NCBI RefSeq assembly: GCF_963580165.1
Contig: NZ_CAUZLM010000002.1
Coordinates: 170,617-234,616, forward strand
DNA from: Fructobacillus evanidus
GTDB taxonomy: Bacteria > Bacillota > Bacilli > Lactobacillales > Lactobacillaceae
Length of the DNA stretch: 64,000 nt
Reading direction: 5' to 3'
The position numbers were made by a program, and so were the translations under genes. Under the pieces are notes generated by a model that had not been told where the DNA came from, did not search any database, and worked only from the letters and a program-made list of their open reading frames with translations. Below are positions 25,388 to 33,942 of the stretch, one piece after another (position 1 is the first letter of the stretch; each line of letters opens with the position of its first letter).

Positions 25388-26824
25388 ATGCAAACTTCCC
25401 GTCTTCGTCTCAAAGCCGGCCTCTTCACCAACTACCTGGTCCACGGCTTTGGCATGATTATTCTGACCCAAAACCTGGTCACCCTGGCCCACCACTGGCA
25501 ATCCACTTTAACAGTTGCCTCCTTTATCCTTTCTGGAATTGGTATCGGCCGCCTCATCGCCTACCTGATCATGGGCTTTATCTCTGACCGCTTTGGTCGC
25601 AAGACAACCCTCTTAATTGGGATGGTTACATACCTGATTTTCTTCGTGGTAACACCGCTAAACCAATCGGTTGCCCTGGCCTACGGTCTGGCTATCTTGG
25701 CCGGTGTAGCCAACTCAGCTCTTGACTCAGCAACCTACCCACTTTTGGCCGAAATCAACCAAAACGGCACTAGTAACAGTGTCCTCCTGAAGGCCTTCAT
25801 TTCCGTCGGCGAATTTATCTTGCCATTAATCGTTCTCTTCTTGAACGAGCAAAAGCTTTGGTTCGGCCTATCATTCTTAGTTCCAGCCGCCATCTTGCTG
25901 GTCAACCTCGCCAACGTTCTCACGATTAACGTGAAAGATGCCAAGGAAACGACCGCTGTTGAAGAGACCGCCGGTCTCAAGCTCGGCTTTGCTAAGAAAT
26001 CAGCCTTGACCGCTGGCCTCTTTGTCTACGGTTATACCTCAATGGCCGTCATGATTTGGTTTACCCAATGGATTACCATCTTCGCTAAGAAAATTGACTT
26101 CACGGCCGCCATGGCTCACTTCCTTCTTTCCCTTTACAGTCTCGGTTCCATCAGTGGCGTGATCGTCGTGGTCATCTTACTAAAGCGACTGACCATTAAA
26201 AAAGAACTCTTTCTCACATTAAATGCTGTTTCATTACTAGCCATCACCACGATTACCCTGAGTACCAACGAAACGGTTTCGGCCATCGCCGCCTTCCTTT
26301 TTGGCTTCAGTGCTGCTGGTGGTTTGATGCAAATCGCCTTGAACACTCTTTTGTCCATCTACCCAAAGCACAAGGGGATGTTAACGGGTCTCTTCTTTAT
26401 CTTTGGTTCCTTAGCTTCCTTCTCAGTGCCAATCATTACCGGCCTAATTGTGAAGAATCCAAACATAAATTTGATGGCCGGTGACATTCTGGTCGCCTTA
26501 GTTGGTCTGGCAGTCGCCGTGATTATGTTCTGGGCCTTGCCAAAAGAAAAGCGGGCGAACACTTCGTTAGCCGATGCACGAGAAGACATTAACCGCATCG
26601 ATGCACAACTCATCGACCTCCTCGAGCAACGCTTCGCCGCTGTTGATGATGTGCATAAGTTCAAGCAAAATGGGCAAATTGCCATCAAAGACCTCGATCG
26701 CGAACGGCAGGTCCTCGACAATGTTGCCAAGAAAACCAAAAATAAGGACCTAGTGGCTTATAATCAAGACATTATCCAAACCATTATGGATAATTCCCGC
26801 AAGTACCAGGCATCACTGAAATAA
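25388..26824 (+). CDS. MFS transporter fused to an AroQ-type chorismate mutase
   Basis: A 478-residue fusion. Residues 1 to about 385 form a 12-helix MFS permease with the GFISDRFGRKTT loop motif, related to the putative shikimate/quinate carriers found beside ydiB-aroD in enterics. Residues 394-478 form a complete AroQ chorismate mutase. The catalytic set is visible: Arg in AREDINRID, Arg in LEQRF, Lys in VHKFK, Asp-Arg-Glu in KDLDRERQVL, and Ser and Gln in MDNSRKYQ. No stop or restart signal separates the domains. Chorismate mutase makes prephenate, and no other copy is in this operon, so the mutase is probably functional at the membrane. The transported compound is unknown. Confidence 0.9.
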   Translation: MQTSRLRLKAGLFTNYLVHGFGMIILTQNLVTLAHHWQSTLTVASFILSGIGIGRLIAYLIMGFISDRFGRKTTLLIGMVTYLIFFVVTPLNQSVALAYGLAILAGVANSALDSATYPLLAEINQNGTSNSVLLKAFISVGEFILPLIVLFLNEQKLWFGLSFLVPAAILLVNLANVLTINVKDAKETTAVEETAGLKLGFAKKSALTAGLFVYGYTSMAVMIWFTQWITIFAKKIDFTAAMAHFLLSLYSLGSISGVIVVVILLKRLTIKKELFLTLNAVSLLAITTITLSTNETVSAIAAFLFGFSAAGGLMQIALNTLLSIYPKHKGMLTGLFFIFGSLASFSVPIITGLIVKNPNINLMAGDILVALVGLAVAVIMFWALPKEKRANTSLADAREDINRIDAQLIDLLEQRFAAVDDVHKFKQNGQIAIKDLDRERQVLDNVAKKTKNKDLVAYNQDIIQTIMDNSRKYQASLK

Positions 26825-26918
26825 GAACAAGCTGGTGGCTCACTCACTTTCAATCATTCGCCACCATCGTAACTACCACTACCCACAACCAATCCAGAGA
26901 CAGAAAAGGAAAAACATT

Positions 26919-28088
26919 ATGCTCACATACTTAACCGCTGGTGAATCACACGGACCGGAACTTTCAGGAATCTTGACAGGCATCCCCGCTGGTCTAAAGC
27001 TCGATATTGACGAGATTAACGCCGCCTTAGCTGCCCGTCAGGGTGGCTACGGCCGTGGTAACCGGCAAAAGATTGAACATGACCAGGTGATTATCACTGG
27101 TGGTGTGCGCCACGGCAGGACGCTTGGTTCTCCGATTGCCTTAACGGTTAAAAATCGCGACCACAAGCAATGGTCTGAAATCATGAACCCTACCTCAGAA
27201 GAAACGCCAGAAAACACCCTCCGGTCCGTTAGTCGCCCTCGTCCCGGCCATGCTGATTTGGTCGGTGGGATGAAATATGGTCACCGCGACATGCGAAATG
27301 TTTTGGAACGATCATCAGCCCGCGAAACGGCCATGCGGGTTGCCATCGGTAATATCTGCAAGCAAGTCTTGCAAGCCTTAGACATCAAGATTGTCGGCTA
27401 TGTCGAAGCCATTGGTGGCATCCATGCCGAGGGTAGCCAGCCCACGGATGTTGACCAAATCGAAAAGTTGATTGCCCAAAACGACTTGCGTCTCACCGAA
27501 GAAAACCAGGTGACAGCCATTCACGAGTTAATTGATACGGCCAAGCGCAACGGCGATACTTTGGGCGGTGTCATTCGAGTGGTGGCCGAAAACGTGCCAG
27601 CCGGCTTAGGATCTTATGTCTCTTGGGATACGAAATTAGATGCCAAGCTTGCGGCAGCCGTAATGGGGGTCAACGCCATGAAGGGTGTCGAAATCGGCGA
27701 CGGCTTTGAAAATGCCGAACACCCCGGGAGCCAGGTCATGGACGAAATTGACTGGCAAGAAGGCCAAGGCTTTTCCCGCAATTCCGACCACCTGGGTGGC
27801 TTTGAAGGTGGCATGACCAACGGCATGCCTGTCATTGTTAAGGCTGCAATGAAGCCCATTCCAACGTTGTACAAGCCATTGCAAAGTGCCGACATCAATA
27901 GTAAGGAAGTTAAAAAGGCCACGGTGGAACGCTCCGATACCACCGCGATTGTACCCGCCTCAATTGTGATTGAAAGCGTGATTGCCATTGAATTGGCCAA
28001 GGCGATTACCGATACTTTCGATGGTAGCAACCTCGCCCGCTTACAAAAGCAAATTGCGGACTACCGTCTCGAACTCAAGAATTTCTAA
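26919..28088 (+). CDS. aroC: Chorismate synthase
   Basis: A 389-residue FMN-dependent enzyme making chorismate from EPSP. Motifs: TAGESHGPELSGI at the N-terminus, GRGNRQKIEHD, SRPRPGHADLVG, RSSARETAMRVAIG and FSRNSDHLGGFEGGMTNG. ATG at 26919 gives the canonical start MLTYLTAGESHG and has AAAAGGA upstream. Earlier in-frame starts add an unrelated stretch. The 94-bp gap before it contains no feature I recognise. Confidence 0.96.
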   Translation: MLTYLTAGESHGPELSGILTGIPAGLKLDIDEINAALAARQGGYGRGNRQKIEHDQVIITGGVRHGRTLGSPIALTVKNRDHKQWSEIMNPTSEETPENTLRSVSRPRPGHADLVGGMKYGHRDMRNVLERSSARETAMRVAIGNICKQVLQALDIKIVGYVEAIGGIHAEGSQPTDVDQIEKLIAQNDLRLTEENQVTAIHELIDTAKRNGDTLGGVIRVVAENVPAGLGSYVSWDTKLDAKLAAAVMGVNAMKGVEIGDGFENAEHPGSQVMDEIDWQEGQGFSRNSDHLGGFEGGMTNGMPVIVKAAMKPIPTLYKPLQSADINSKEVKKATVERSDTTAIVPASIVIESVIAIELAKAITDTFDGSNLARLQKQIADYRLELKNF

Positions 28089-28097
28089 GGATAAATC

Positions 28098-29384
28098 ATG
28101 GCAGAACAAGATCGAACAAAATTAACCGGACGCATCACCGTTCCCGGTGACAAGAGTATCTCCCACCGCAGCATTATCTTTGCAGCGATTAGCACGGGCG
28201 TGACAACGATTGATAATTTTTTGAAATCAGCTGACTGCCTGTCCACGATGCAGGCCTTCAAGGACTTGGGAGTCAAAATTGATGAACGAGACGGCCGGGT
28301 GGTGGTCACCGGTGTTGGTCTACATGGATTGACCAAAAGTGACCAGCCCCTGGACATGGGCAATTCCGGCACGTCAACTCGGTTGATTACCGGGCTCTTG
28401 GCCGGCCAGGACTTTGATTCCACATTGGTCGGGGATGCTTCACTTTCCAAGCGGCCAATGGCCCGGGTCACCGACCCGCTCAGCCAGATGGGGGCTGATT
28501 TTACCAGCACTGAAAACCACCTACCATTAACGGTCTTCGGTCGCCCCCTCCACGGGATTCATTACCGCCTGCCGGTGGCTAGTGCCCAAGTCAAAAGTGC
28601 CATCATCCTCGCCGCTCTTCAGGCAACAGGCGACACCGTGATTGAAGAACCAACGGCTTCAAGGGACCATACGGAACGGATGTTAGCCGCCTTTAGCCCG
28701 GCCAGTATTGACCGAGAAGGCCACAAGATTACCATTCACCCTGGCCATCCTCTGACCGCCCAACACGTCACCGTTCCTGGTGATATTTCCTCTGCCGCCT
28801 TCTGGTTGGTTGCGGGTGCGATTGTACCTGGTTCTTCGATCACAATTGAAAATGTCGGAATTAATCAAACGCGCACTGGCATTCTCTCAGTTCTCAAGCA
28901 AATGGGTGCCCAACTGACCATCCAAGAACGCCCCCAGGCCAACGAGGAAACGGAACCATCTGCCGATATTACCATCACGGCCTCGGCACTCAAGCCCTTT
29001 GAAATCGGTGCTGAAGAAATCCCCGCCCTTGTTGATGAGGTGCCCCTCTTAGCCCTCTTAGCGGCCAGAGCCGATGGCGTCAGTCGCATTACCGGCGCAG
29101 AAGAATTACGCTTCAAGGAATCTGACCGACTAGCGGTCGTAGCAGAAGAATTCCATAAGCTCGGCATTGCCATTGAGGAATTACCCGACGGCTTCGTAAT
29201 TGACGGTCGCAAGAGTTGGCAAGTGCAAAACACTGATTTGGACAGCCACCAAGATCACCGAATTGCAATGACCCTCAAAATCGCTTCCCTACTGGTTCCA
29301 GAGGACGTGACGATTCGAGACTTTGACGCCGTTAATATTTCTTACCCCAGCTTTTTAGCTGACTTGCAACGATTAAGGAGTTGA
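28098..29384 (+). CDS. aroA: EPSP synthase (3-phosphoshikimate 1-carboxyvinyltransferase)
   Basis: A 428-residue enzyme joining shikimate 3-phosphate and phosphoenolpyruvate. The N-terminal VPGDKSISHRSI lysine-serine motif, the GNSGTSTRL loop, RPMARVTDPL, and C-terminal DEVPLLALLAA and ELRFKESDRL are all present. AAGGA precedes the ATG and the gene is 9 nt after aroC. The GNSGTSTRL loop differs from the glyphosate-sensitive GNAGTAMRP form; sensitivity is not predictable from this alone. Confidence 0.96.
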   Translation: MAEQDRTKLTGRITVPGDKSISHRSIIFAAISTGVTTIDNFLKSADCLSTMQAFKDLGVKIDERDGRVVVTGVGLHGLTKSDQPLDMGNSGTSTRLITGLLAGQDFDSTLVGDASLSKRPMARVTDPLSQMGADFTSTENHLPLTVFGRPLHGIHYRLPVASAQVKSAIILAALQATGDTVIEEPTASRDHTERMLAAFSPASIDREGHKITIHPGHPLTAQHVTVPGDISSAAFWLVAGAIVPGSSITIENVGINQTRTGILSVLKQMGAQLTIQERPQANEETEPSADITITASALKPFEIGAEEIPALVDEVPLLALLAARADGVSRITGAEELRFKESDRLAVVAEEFHKLGIAIEELPDGFVIDGRKSWQVQNTDLDSHQDHRIAMTLKIASLLVPEDVTIRDFDAVNISYPSFLADLQRLRS

Positions 29385-29389
29385 TCAAA

Positions 29390-30247
29390 TTGAAAACTGT
29401 CTTTATCAACGGGTTAGGGCTGATTGGGGCCACCATGGCCAGGATCATCAAAGCCGCTAACCCGGCCACAACCATTATTGCTTTTGATCCAAAACAAGAA
29501 AATATCACCACGATGGTGGACGATGGCGTTGTTGCTTCGGCCGTCGACTTTGAAACGGGAGCCAAGCAGGCTGATTTAATCATCCTAGCCACACCCGTTT
29601 CCGGCATCTGCTCAAGCCTACGCCAGTTGGCCGAGCTTGATTTAAAATCAGGTGTCCTCGTGACCGACGTCGGCAGTAGCAAGGAAACCATCCTAGCTGC
29701 CGCTGAGCCGCTCATGAACCGTGGTGTTCAATTCCTAGGTGGCCACCCGATGGCTGGTTCCCACCTAACAGGAAGCAAGAATAGTCGGCTAGACCTCTTT
29801 GCTAATCATAGCTTCTTCTTGGTGAATGGGAACGCCAGCCCAGCCACCATCAAGGAATATCAGGCGCTCTTGGCTCCTGGTCAGTTACACTTTAGCTCTC
29901 TGACTGCCAAACAACACGACCAACTCGTTTCAGCCACTAGCCACCTGCCCCACATGGTTGCCTTTGCCTTGACCAACACCATCATCCCTGAAGTGGACGA
30001 TATGGCCATCGACCCTGGCATTCCTTCTGGCGGTCTTCTAGACACCACGCGGATTGCCAAGGCCGACCCTGACATGTGGACCGCTATTTTCACGAGCGAA
30101 CGCGCTGATTTATTAGCACAAATTGATCAATTTCAAAAGCAACTAACCCGGTTACGGACCGCCATCGCGGTGGATGACCAAGACAGTATTCATGATCAAC
30201 TACAGGCCGCCAATGAGGCCCGCCTACGATTGGAGGAAAAGCGATGA
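29390..30247 (+). CDS. tyrA: Prephenate dehydrogenase
   Basis: A 285-residue NAD-dependent enzyme converting prephenate to 4-hydroxyphenylpyruvate. It has the Rossmann start FINGLGLIGATMAR, TDVGSSKE, GGHPMAGSH and the catalytic-region histidine in SHLPHMVAFAL. There is no C-terminal ACT domain, so allosteric feedback by tyrosine is not evident; attenuation may compensate. The TTG at 29390 has AAGGAG at the proper 9-nt distance. A TTG at 29381 directly touches that site and is rejected. Confidence 0.92.
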   Translation: MKTVFINGLGLIGATMARIIKAANPATTIIAFDPKQENITTMVDDGVVASAVDFETGAKQADLIILATPVSGICSSLRQLAELDLKSGVLVTDVGSSKETILAAAEPLMNRGVQFLGGHPMAGSHLTGSKNSRLDLFANHSFFLVNGNASPATIKEYQALLAPGQLHFSSLTAKQHDQLVSATSHLPHMVAFALTNTIIPEVDDMAIDPGIPSGGLLDTTRIAKADPDMWTAIFTSERADLLAQIDQFQKQLTRLRTAIAVDDQDSIHDQLQAANEARLRLEEKR

Positions 30248-30756
30248 GAATTACCTTAATTGGCTTTATGGGCTCCGGCAAAACCACGGTCGCAAAAGAA
30301 CTCAGCCAACAGTTGGCCTTACCAAACAACGATCTCGATACCCTCATTGAGCAGGCTGCGAGCCTGACCATCCCCGCCTACTTCGAACAGTTCGGCGAGG
30401 CCCACTTTCGCCAACTTGAACAAAGGGTCTTAGCCGAGGCACTGAGCCTGGAAGGCATTCTTTCAACCGGTGGTGGCACCCCGGTTCAGGTCAGCAACCA
30501 GGACCTACTAAAAAATCAGGATGGCCCCGTCATCTTCTTGGATGCCAGCGACCAAACCATTACCACTCGCCTCTTGGCCGATGGGGTCGCTAGTCGCCCA
30601 CTCTTTCAGCAACTGGGGATGGACGGCCTGCTAGAGCTCAAGCAGACGCGCCAACCAATTTACGAAAAAATTGCCAGTGAAATCATTACCGTCGATGGCA
30701 AACAACCGGCTGAAATTGCCGAAGAAATTATTCATACAATCAACGTCAGCATTTAG
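30244..30756 (+). CDS. aroK: Shikimate kinase
   Basis: A 170-residue P-loop kinase phosphorylating shikimate. Walker A GFMGSGKTT, shikimate-binding aspartate in NNDLDTLIE, FRQLEQRV, the STGGGTPV loop and the lid arginine in VASRPLF are visible. It starts at an ATG overlapping the tyrA stop. Confidence 0.94.
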   Translation: MRITLIGFMGSGKTTVAKELSQQLALPNNDLDTLIEQAASLTIPAYFEQFGEAHFRQLEQRVLAEALSLEGILSTGGGTPVQVSNQDLLKNQDGPVIFLDASDQTITTRLLADGVASRPLFQQLGMDGLLELKQTRQPIYEKIASEIITVDGKQPAEIAEEIIHTINVSI

Positions 30757-30767
30757 GAGGATTGACG

Positions 30768-31310
30768 ATGGCTACTATTCATACCTTAGGACCAAAAACA
30801 ACCGACAGCTATAAGGCCGCAAAGCACCTGCAAGATGAGGACCCTGACTATCGGGGCCTCACGATTACCCTGCATGAAAACTTTGAGGACGTCTACCAGC
30901 ACTTAACTGATTTTACCGGTGATTATTTTTTGGTCCCAACCGCCTACCAATCGGACAATGGCGACAGTTGGACAAGAAATAACTACCGCTACCTCAATCA
31001 TCTGACGATTCAGACGACCTTCGCTTTGCCAACCATGCCGATGTTGTTAACGGAAAACCAAGCGTTGAAAAACAAAAAAGCCATCCTCCATCCGGCAACG
31101 ATGGAGCTGATTCAGCAATACATGATTGATAGCCACCAAAACCTTGCCGTCGACTTCGTGCCCAGCAAACCCTTGGCACAGACAGCCTTCGAGGAAGGTG
31201 GCTACCAATATGCCATCTTCAGTAAGCAATCCTTCCTCCCCCACGATTCATTGACCATCATCAAGGAATACCACCCCGAGATGGTCTGGTGTCTTTATCA
31301 AATCAAATAA
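30768..31310 (+). CDS. Short prephenate dehydratase / BacA-like protein
   Basis: A 180-residue periplasmic-binding-fold protein starting MATIHTLGPKTTDSYKAA. The order of motifs (TLGP start, TLHENFEDV, FLVPTAY, LPTMPMLL, HPATMELI, DFVPSKPLAQ) matches prephenate dehydratase catalytic domains and especially single-domain BacA-type prephenate decarboxylases. The dehydratase Thr-Arg-Phe active-site motif is not seen, and there is no ACT domain, so it is about 100 residues shorter than normal PheA. As the last gene of the aro operon it probably acts on prephenate, to make phenylpyruvate or another product; the reaction is unresolved. ATG at 30768 has AGGAGG 7 nt upstream. Confidence 0.7.
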   Translation: MATIHTLGPKTTDSYKAAKHLQDEDPDYRGLTITLHENFEDVYQHLTDFTGDYFLVPTAYQSDNGDSWTRNNYRYLNHLTIQTTFALPTMPMLLTENQALKNKKAILHPATMELIQQYMIDSHQNLAVDFVPSKPLAQTAFEEGGYQYAIFSKQSFLPHDSLTIIKEYHPEMVWCLYQIK

Positions 31311-31332
31311 AAAAATCAGCATCCACTCATAC

Positions 31333-31361
31333 AAAAAGACCGACTTTCCAGTCGGTCTTTT
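31333..31361. terminator. Terminator after the aro operon
   Basis: AAAGACCGACT-TTCC-AGTCGGTCTTT: an 11-bp perfect stem with A-run before and T-run after, usable from both sides (convergent genes). Confidence 0.9.
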
Positions 31362-31371
31362 GTTTACGATT

Positions 31372-31650
31372 TTATTTGGCAGCGGAATGTTTTCTTTGGG
31401 ACTGATTTTTGAAATAAAAATAAACCAACCAAAGAACCATAAAGACAGTAAAGTACACCAGCATATCCCAAGTTCCCGTCACCACGTTACTCATCGAGCG
31501 AGCATCGCGTTCGGTCTCAATCCGAATTCCTAGCGCGGTTTCTGTCACTCCGCTTTGGGAAATATTAAACATTGCAACAAAGAAATCCATCAACAGCAGT
31601 CCCATAAAAATGAGTCCGCCCTTCGTCACTGGCCATAAATATTTTTGCAT
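31372..31650 (-). CDS. Small two-helix membrane protein of unknown function
   Basis: A 92-residue protein with two hydrophobic helices (about residues 12-32 and 58-80), a soluble stretch between them containing GIRIETERDARSMS, and a basic C-terminus. I do not recognise a family. The ATG at 31650 has AGGTGA upstream. It is transcribed alone toward the aro terminator. Two 18-bp direct repeats lie about 115-150 bp upstream. Confidence 0.6.
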   Translation of the reverse strand: MQKYLWPVTKGGLIFMGLLLMDFFVAMFNISQSGVTETALGIRIETERDARSMSNVVTGTWDMLVYFTVFMVLWLVYFYFKNQSQRKHSAAK

Positions 31651-31763
31651 TCTAATCACCTCATTGCTATTAAATTTGGCTTTCGCTTGCCACCATTATA
31701 AGCAATTCGGTTTGCAAAATTTATTCCCATTTGGCATAAATTTACGGGTCTCAGTGTTATAAA

Positions 31764-31818
31764 ATTAAGGGTTTATTTCAAGTTTTAATAGCGCTGTAGA
31801 ATTAAGAATTTATTTCAA
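31764..31818. repeat. Pair of 18-bp direct repeats
   Basis: ATTAAGGGTTTATTTCAA (31764-31781) and ATTAAGAATTTATTTCAA (31801-31818) match at 16 of 18 positions, 37 bp apart, in the gap between the amidotransferase 3' end and the small membrane protein. Function unknown; possible operator. Confidence 0.45.
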
Positions 31819-31856
31819 CCTTTGTCGTCACTCAATTCCATTCACTATTTAGTCGA

Positions 31857-32579
31857 TTAGGCCTTCTTTTCGGCTACCAAAGCAAAAAAATCTTGGAAAA
31901 GCTTTTCCTGATTTTCATAATCCGACCAGAAGGTTTCCGGGTGCCACTGGACACCATAGACGGCCAAATCAGGATTTTCAATTGCCTCAATCACGCCATC
32001 ATTGGCCCGCGCCGTGACCTTGAACCCATCCGCAACCTTTTTCACTGCTTGATGGTGCTTGGAGTTCACGAAGGGGTGAGTCCCCTGAGATTTGGCCACA
32101 AAACTTCCTTCCTCCACATTGACGAAATGAGTTGGAAAAGCTGAATCCGGCACCTGTTCGTGACGAATTGCTTCTTGCTCATATTGTGAGGACAAATCCT
32201 GGTAAAGCGTTCCACCAAAGGCAACATTAATGATTTGAATTCCACGGCAAATTCCCAAAACAGGTTTGTTTTGCCGCACACTTTCTTCAATGACCGCTTT
32301 TTCAAAATCATCGCGTGGCACATACGTTACGCCAATGTGCTGGTGCGGGTCTTCACCATAAAGGTGGGGTGAAACATCCGGCCCACCCGGAATGATAATA
32401 GCATCCACCATCCCAACCATCTCTTTCGCCATTTCTGGCTTGGCAATCGGTAAAATCATCGGAACCACGTCGTGTTTAACCAAAACGTCCACTAGGCGTT
32501 TTTGAACGTAATCGGCTAACTTCAATCGGCTCGGGGCCGTTTGTTGCATATTTGCATCTGCTGTAATACCAATTTTCAT
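31857..32579 (-). CDS. Class I glutamine amidotransferase-like hydrolase (PuuD / peptidase C26 family)
   Basis: A 240-residue hydrolase of the gamma-glutamyl-GABA hydrolase family. IIIPGGPDVSPHLYGE is characteristic. The nucleophile is the Cys of GICRGIQIINV, the NSKHHQAVK motif is present, and the His-Glu pair is in GVQWHPETFW. It likely cleaves gamma-glutamyl amides; the exact substrate is unknown. ATG at 32579 has GAGGA before it. It is monocistronic in context. Confidence 0.85.
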   Translation of the reverse strand: MKIGITADANMQQTAPSRLKLADYVQKRLVDVLVKHDVVPMILPIAKPEMAKEMVGMVDAIIIPGGPDVSPHLYGEDPHQHIGVTYVPRDDFEKAVIEESVRQNKPVLGICRGIQIINVAFGGTLYQDLSSQYEQEAIRHEQVPDSAFPTHFVNVEEGSFVAKSQGTHPFVNSKHHQAVKKVADGFKVTARANDGVIEAIENPDLAVYGVQWHPETFWSDYENQEKLFQDFFALVAEKKA

Positions 32580-32653
32580 CAATCCGTCCTCTTTTCAAGT
32601 AAAATAAGTAATTTTGATTATAGACCAGTTGGGTAAAAAAGGAAAATGTTGTC

Positions 32654-32684
32654 AAAAAAAGACTAGCAATTACGCTAGCCTTTT
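32654..32684 (-). terminator. Terminator after the broken secreted-protein gene
   Basis: GGCTAGC and GCTAGTC arms (32661-32680) form a hairpin followed by a T7 run on the minus strand. Confidence 0.8.
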
Positions 32685-32687
32685 CTA

Positions 32688-33403
32688 CTAATCAGCCCAA
32701 TAAGTGTTAATCAACGATCCCGTACTGTTAGCACAAGTTTGAATACCAAGGGCATGTTGTCCGGACATCGAGGCAACAGTGCTATATGAATTCAATCGAT
32801 CCATATTCGATAAAATTTGGGTAATATGCAGCGTCCGACCATTTAAAACAATCGGTGAACCAACTGTTAATGACTTCAAAGAAATCCCTGCCTGACTAGC
32901 TGCTTCGGCCAAATAATAGTTTGGCAATTGTGTCCATTGAAAAACATATGATGTCCAAGACGGCGTCTTTTCACCATTGATTCCTGAAAAAGCTTGAATG
33001 TCAAAGTGCTGACCAGCAAAATTCATGCCATCTGTTCGGCTTGTCGCTGACACTTGACTCACACTACTTGTCGTGGATTGCACATCTTGACTGGTGTTTT
33101 GTACCGAAGATGTGACACTACTACTTTGATTAGATTCGCTTGCTTGTTTCTCAGTTTGATCAGTACTGCTTAACTGGCTAGCATCATCTTTGTCCTGATT
33201 GCTACTACTGTGAACAGCTACAACCGTTTTTTGATTCTTCGCAGCTTTTTTTCTTTTTTTACCGAACTAGTAGCATGAACTTTTTCAACATGACTACTAG
33301 TATTATCTGCCTTAGCATAGGCAGTGAATCCTATCAATACAAAGGCGGTAACCGTAAGTTCCAATAGAACACGGAATTTTCGTATCTTAAAAATCTGACG
33401 CAT
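32688..33403 (-). pseudogene. Secreted protein gene interrupted by a frameshift in poly-A runs
   Basis: The first part (33403-33218) encodes a basic N-terminus and signal peptide (LLELTVTAFVLIGFTAYAKA). The frame is lost at two adjacent A7 runs near 33250-33262. Shifting frame there reads on without stop through a Ser/Gln/Thr-rich linker (VHSSSNQDKDDASQLSS) into a C-terminal domain of about 100 residues. That domain has GQHFDIQAFSG, YYLAEAASQAG and a TC-containing IQTCANSTGS end. The late TC motif recalls sortase-like folds but I cannot assign it. Intact, it would be an exported protein of about 238 residues. It may be a pseudogene, a phase-variable gene or a sequencing error. Confidence 0.7.
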
Positions 33404-33598
33404 TAACTTTTTAACCCCTAAACATAAAAAAAATAAATCAACGAAAATTAGTATATCATCGATATTGTGATAAAACTTTCAATAATCTAAGATGTCTTGA
33501 AAGCGCAAGTAGGCTGCAATTTAAGGATTAGTTTGGTGTCGTTTCATCACTAAAAGTTAATATAATTACAAGATAGAGGCATTGTTTCAGAATTTTTC
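33404..33598. other. Intergenic stretch between the secreted-protein gene and the CRISPR locus
   Basis: AT-rich, no open reading frame. AGGGG upstream of 33403 is the likely ribosome binding site of the broken gene. No other feature is recognised. Confidence 0.5.
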
Positions 33599-33626
33599 TC
33601 AACAAAAAAACGACCTTTCGGTCGTC
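33599..33626 (-). terminator. Terminator beyond the CRISPR array; copy 1 of a 28-bp repeat flanking the CRISPR-Cas locus
   Basis: ACGACC-TTTC-GGTCGT hairpin followed on the minus strand by T7. The whole 28 bp is identical to 40138-40165 on the other side of the locus. Confidence 0.85.
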
Positions 33627-33746
33627 TTAAAAAAGCTATTTATCGCTTATCTTTAAATAAAATTTGATTAGTTCAATTATCTACCTAGCTTTTACAACCA
33701 AAATTCTTTAAATAAATCATAGTGTCTCTTATTTATAGGTAATAAG

Positions 33747-33914
33747 GTGTGAAACCCCATTAATCTGACATACATCTAAAGCGAGCGGATAGATGGGTGT
33801 TGCAGTGAACTCGGAAGAAACCCCATTAATCTGACATACATCTAAAGCGACGTGAGGCAATTGCTGAACCGACTGGAAGGAAGAAACCCCATTAATCTGA
33901 CATACATCTAAAGC
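33747..33914 (-). CRISPR. Type II-A CRISPR array, three repeats and two spacers
   Basis: Repeats of 36 bp at 33747-33782, 33813-33848 and 33879-33914, with two 30-bp spacers (33783-33812 and 33849-33878). Repeats 2 and 3 are identical. Repeat 1 differs in its outer four bases, as expected for the distal, leader-far end. In crRNA orientation (minus strand) the repeat begins GCTTTAGATGTATGTCAGAT and ends TTTCTTCC. The array lies directly after csn2; the short leader (33942-33915) ends TTGAGCGGTAG. Confidence 0.95.
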
Positions 33915-33942
33915 CTACCGCTCAATAGTTACAAGACACATA

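Noticed and set aside
33218..33403. A stand-alone 61-residue secreted peptide
   Set aside because: The downstream sequence in the shifted frame continues as a typical secreted protein, so a frameshifted single gene is more likely.
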